Assembly: GCF_000091545.1 (NCBI RefSeq)
Contig: NC_006461.1
Span: 1,042,705-1,106,704, forward strand
Reading direction: 5' to 3'
DNA: 64,000 nt
Source of the DNA: Thermus thermophilus HB8
GTDB lineage: Bacteria > Deinococcota > Deinococci > Deinococcales > Thermaceae
The notes beneath the pieces were generated by a model. It was not told the DNA's origin. It did not search any database and saw only the letters and a list, made by a program, of their open reading frames with translations. The translations under genes were made by a program, and so were the position numbers. Numbering within the stretch: the first letter of the stretch is position 1; each line of letters begins with the position of its first letter. This document shows, piece after piece, positions 57,523 to 64,000 of the stretch.

Positions 57523-57922
57523 GGGGGTCCAAATAGACGCAGCGGTCCTTGCCGTCGCAAGCAGGGTCAGGGTGGGCCTCGGCGTAGGCCAGCCGTTCGG
57601 CCAGGGCCGCTTCCAGGGCCTGGAGCTCCCTGAGCCTACGCCGCACCTCCGCCAGGCGCTTGGCCAGGGCCTCCCGCACGTGGCGGCAGGGGGGATGGCC
57701 CTCCTCCACGGCGCGGAGGATCCAGGCGATGTCCTCAAGCTTAAGCCCCGCCGCCTGGGCCTCCTTGATGAAGCGGAGGCGGCGGAAGGCCTCCTCCCCG
57801 TAGAGGCGAAACCCCCCGGGCGAACGGCCGCTGGGGGCGAGGAGCCCAAGCCTTTCGTAGTAGCGGAGGGCATCAGGCGAAAGGCCAAACGCCCGGGCGA
57901 GCTCGCCGATGGTGTAGGGCAT
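57494..57922 (-). CDS. merR: MerR family mercury-responsive regulator
   Basis: The 142-residue regulator has an N-terminal winged helix (YTIGELARAFGLSPDALRYYERLGLL), a dimerisation helix, and cysteines Cys79 (HPPCRH), Cys122 and Cys128 (ACDGKDRC), spaced like the Hg-binding cysteines of classic MerR. It should distort the 20-bp-spacer promoter located at its own 3' end to activate the orf-merA genes. It starts directly after the oah2 stop (TAG ATG), so it is expressed from the oah2 promoter. Confidence 0.93.
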   Translation of the reverse strand: MPYTIGELARAFGLSPDALRYYERLGLLAPSGRSPGGFRLYGEEAFRRLRFIKEAQAAGLKLEDIAWILRAVEEGHPPCRHVREALAKRLAEVRRRLRELQALEAALAERLAYAEAHPDPACDGKDRCVYLDPLDPGARSRV

Positions 57923-60203
<2,281 letters not shown>

Positions 60204-60220
60204 GCCGCTAGGCCGAAAAG

Positions 60221-60246
60221 GAGGGGCCCCCTGAGGGGGGCCCCTC
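60221..60246 (+). terminator. Hairpin between TAXI receptor and TRAP permease
   Basis: An 11-bp GC stem (60221-60231 with 60236-60246) closes a TGAG loop, with no T-tract. It probably protects the receptor mRNA from 3' decay and gives receptor excess over permease. Confidence 0.6.
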
Positions 60247-60265
60247 GTCCGGTAAGGGAAAGGTT

Positions 60266-62239
<1,974 letters not shown>

Positions 62240-62245
62240 CCGGAA

Positions 62246-62980
62246 GTGGAGCCCATCATCCGGATCCGCAACCTGCACAAGTGGTTCGGCCCCCTGCACG
62301 TGCTCAAGGGGATCCACCTCGAGGTGGCCCCGGGGGAAAAGCTCGTCATCATCGGCCCCTCGGGCTCGGGAAAGAGCACCCTCATCCGCACCATTAACCG
62401 CCTGGAGGACTTCCAGGAGGGCGAGGTGGTGGTGGACGGCCTGAGCGTCAAGGACGACCGGGCCCTCCGGGAGATCAGGCGGGAGGTGGGGATGGTCTTC
62501 CAGCAGTTCAACCTCTTCCCCCACATGACCGTCTTGGAGAACGTCACCCTGGCGCCCATGAGGGTGCGGCGCTGGCCCCGGGAGAAGGCGGAGAAGAAGG
62601 CCCTGGAGCTTCTGGAGCGGGTGGGGATATTGGACCAGGCGAGGAAGTACCCGGCGCAGCTTTCCGGGGGGCAGCAGCAGCGGGTGGCCATCGCCAGGGC
62701 CCTCGCCATGGAGCCCAAGATCATGCTCTTTGACGAGCCCACAAGCGCCCTGGACCCCGAGATGGTGGGGGAGGTCTTGGACGTGATGCGGGACCTGGCC
62801 CAAGGGGGCATGACCATGGTGGTGGTGACCCACGAGATGGGCTTCGCCCGGGAGGTGGCGGACCGGGTGGTCTTCATGGACGGGGGGCAGATCGTGGAGG
62901 AAGGGAGGCCGGAGGAGATCTTCACGCGCCCCAAGGAGGAGCGCACCCGAAGCTTCCTCCAGAGGGTGCTCCACCACTAA
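62246..62980 (+). CDS. Polar amino acid ABC transporter ATPase (GlnQ-like)
   Basis: The 244-residue single ABC domain has Walker A GPSGSGKST, Q-loop FQQFNLFPHMTVLENV, signature LSGGQQQR, Walker B IMLFDEPTSALDP and the switch His in VVVTHEMGFA. The RxVxxVGMVFQQFNLF pattern is that of glutamine/histidine/arginine importers. It starts from GTG 6 nt after the TRAP permease stop, yet has no ABC permease or receptor beside it. Either it works with permeases encoded elsewhere or it has been brought next to a TRAP system of the same substrate class. Confidence 0.92.
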   Translation: MEPIIRIRNLHKWFGPLHVLKGIHLEVAPGEKLVIIGPSGSGKSTLIRTINRLEDFQEGEVVVDGLSVKDDRALREIRREVGMVFQQFNLFPHMTVLENVTLAPMRVRRWPREKAEKKALELLERVGILDQARKYPAQLSGGQQQRVAIARALAMEPKIMLFDEPTSALDPEMVGEVLDVMRDLAQGGMTMVVVTHEMGFAREVADRVVFMDGGQIVEEGRPEEIFTRPKEERTRSFLQRVLHH

Positions 62981-62986
62981 ACCCCC

Positions 62987-63403
62987 ATGGCCCCCAACGC
63001 CCTGCAAGGCCTCCTCAAGGCCCTCGCCGACCCCGAGGCCGACCCTAACCTCCGGCGCCGGGCCTTGAGGGCCTATGGCCTCTTCCTCCTCGGGCTTAAG
63101 GGGGGCCTCCTCCTCCTCCTCGCCCCCTTTCTGCCCTCGGCCCCTTACCCGCCCCTCCTCCTCCTCGCCGTCCTCGGGGTGGCCTGGCTCTACCTCCAGG
63201 CCCGCTCTGCCCTGGAGGAGGAGGCGCCCCTCGGACCCTTGGTGGCGGTGGGGCTTGGGGCCGCGGCCTTTTTCTTCCTGGGGGTTTTGGGCCTCCTCCT
63301 GAGGCCCCTGGGCCTCCTCCTTCTCCCCTTGGGCCTCGGCGCCTTCTGGGGCTTCCTCCGCCGGGGGGAAGAGGGGCTCAACGCCGGGGCAAGAGGTCCC
63401 TAA
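62987..63403 (+). CDS. Small membrane protein of the TAXI-TRAP operon, unknown
   Basis: The 138-residue protein has an N-terminal amphipathic start (NALQGLLKALADPEADPNLRRRALRAY), then about four hydrophobic helices rich in Leu/Pro. It follows the ATPase by 6 nt and overlaps the convergent patatin-like gene by 26 bp. No family recognised. In such Leu-rich membrane proteins start-codon choice is uncertain. Confidence 0.5.
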   Translation: MAPNALQGLLKALADPEADPNLRRRALRAYGLFLLGLKGGLLLLLAPFLPSAPYPPLLLLAVLGVAWLYLQARSALEEEAPLGPLVAVGLGAAAFFFLGVLGLLLRPLGLLLLPLGLGAFWGFLRRGEEGLNAGARGP

Positions 63404-64000
63404 GCCGGGTCCTCGCCAGGGCCAAGACCTCGGGAAGGCGCTCCTTGGCCCGGTGCTTTCCCAGCTCGTAGACGAACTCCAGCCGCTCGTGGTCAAAGGT
63501 GTCTATGGGGAAGGGGGGGTCCAGGGCGATGACCACGTCCGCCTCCTTGAGGGCCAGGGCTTTGAGCCGCCTCCGGCTCGCCTCGCCCGCCAGGAGGGCG
63601 GCCTCGAGGGCCGTCCTGGGCGGTTCCTTGGGCGGAGGGTTGGAGACGTCCACGGCCACCACCTTGGGGAAGAGGGCCTTGGCCGCCCGCACCGGCACCT
63701 TCTCCGCCACGTCCCCGTCCACGAGGAGCCGCCCCATGAGGGCCACCGGGGGGAAGAGGCCCGGGATGGCCATGCTGGCGAGGACCGCCTTCCACACCGG
63801 CCCTTCCCTCAGGACCACCGCCTCGCCCGTGAGGAGGTCGGCCGCCTGGAGGGCGAGGGGGATGGGGCTCTCCTCCAGCCGCGCCTCGCCAAAGAGGGCC
63901 TTAAGCCCCTCCTCTATCCGGTCCGTGTCCACCACGGCCGGGCGCCTGAAGGCGATGAAGAGCCGGGCCAAGGCCCGGAGGCTTCCCGCCCGGGAAAGCT
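63378..64000 (-). CDS. Patatin-like phospholipase (partial, runs off the window)
   Basis: The last 207 or so residues are visible, and the frame stays open to base 64000. The patatin C-terminal part is clear: KAVLASMAIPGLFPPVALMGRLLVDGDVAEKVPVRAAK contains the catalytic Asp in DGD, then VVAVDVSNPP and ADVVIALDPPFPIDTFDHERLEFVYELGKHRAKE. The N-terminal GxSxG serine motif lies outside the window. An in-frame TTG at 63971 is not the true start. Confidence 0.8.
   Translation of the reverse strand, partial: LSRAGSLRALARLFIAFRRPAVVDTDRIEEGLKALFGEARLEESPIPLALQAADLLTGEAVVLREGPVWKAVLASMAIPGLFPPVALMGRLLVDGDVAEKVPVRAAKALFPKVVAVDVSNPPPKEPPRTALEAALLAGEASRRRLKALALKEADVVIALDPPFPIDTFDHERLEFVYELGKHRAKERLPEVLALARTRLRDLLPRR

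Overview
The window is chromosomal DNA of a very GC-rich, extremely gene-dense bacterium. Many of the proteins match ones I know from Thermus thermophilus: NAD-dependent DNA ligase with its adenylation Lys118, cytochrome ba3 oxidase with its 34-residue subunit IIa, MglA/MglB, RNase J, family 5 uracil-DNA glycosylase, PolX, aminopeptidase T, the TAXI glutamate/glutamine receptor, and the oah2-merR-merA mercury locus. Species assignment is by recognition, not by a search. About 66 coding features fill almost everything. The longest gap, 32634-32817, is under 200 bp. Neighbours usually touch or overlap by a few bases (ATGA or GTGA junctions), and convergent pairs overlap by 4 to 26 bp. I see no tRNA, rRNA, insertion sequence, integrase, phage gene or CRISPR array.

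Layout. 0-5 kb: end of an upstream gene, ligA, then a nucleoside/BMP-type lipoprotein and its ABC ATPase without permeases. 5-14 kb: an envelope region with LptC/LptA/OstA-like genes, a FemX-like aminoacyltransferase, prephenate dehydratase, an O-antigen-ligase-like protein with a CBM60-like partner, a second OstA-like gene with an LptF/G-type permease, and bshA (bacillithiol synthesis) broken by one missing base. 14-20.5 kb: lon, a DUF1517 protein, lactate dehydrogenase, and an esterase-TerC-methyltransferase operon. 20.5-31.5 kb, minus strand: a membrane Fe-S oxidoreductase, then a long run M20 peptidase-speB-hydrolase-small membrane protein-unknown-efp-accB-accC-asp23-nusB-folD-DUF212. 31.5-41 kb, plus strand: mglBA, the ba3 oxidase operon with two downstream membrane genes, then rpsO-pnp-rnj. 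41-47 kb, minus strand: Ca2+-type P-ATPase, response regulator, large sensor kinase. 47-50 kb: acyl-CoA dehydrogenase-etfB-etfA. 50-56 kb: carboxyltransferase, udgB/polX, aminopeptidase T. 56-59 kb, minus strand: oah2-merR-orf-merA. 59-64 kb: TAXI-TRAP transporter with an amino-acid ABC ATPase, then part of a patatin-like gene.

Many genes look leaderless: a -10 hexamer (TATACT, TAGACT, TAGGCT and similar) ends 6-9 nt before the start codon. Two divergent gene pairs are only 15 and 17 bp apart, so their -10 elements overlap or interlock. The observations I rate highest are an Lpt-like lipid-export gene set in a lineage thought to lack LPS, the bshA frameshift beside an intact mer locus, a MerR-type 20-bp-spacer promoter inside the 3' end of merR, a 17-bp motif shared by the accB and Fe-S oxidoreductase promoters, and a four-cysteine sensor module in the histidine kinase.
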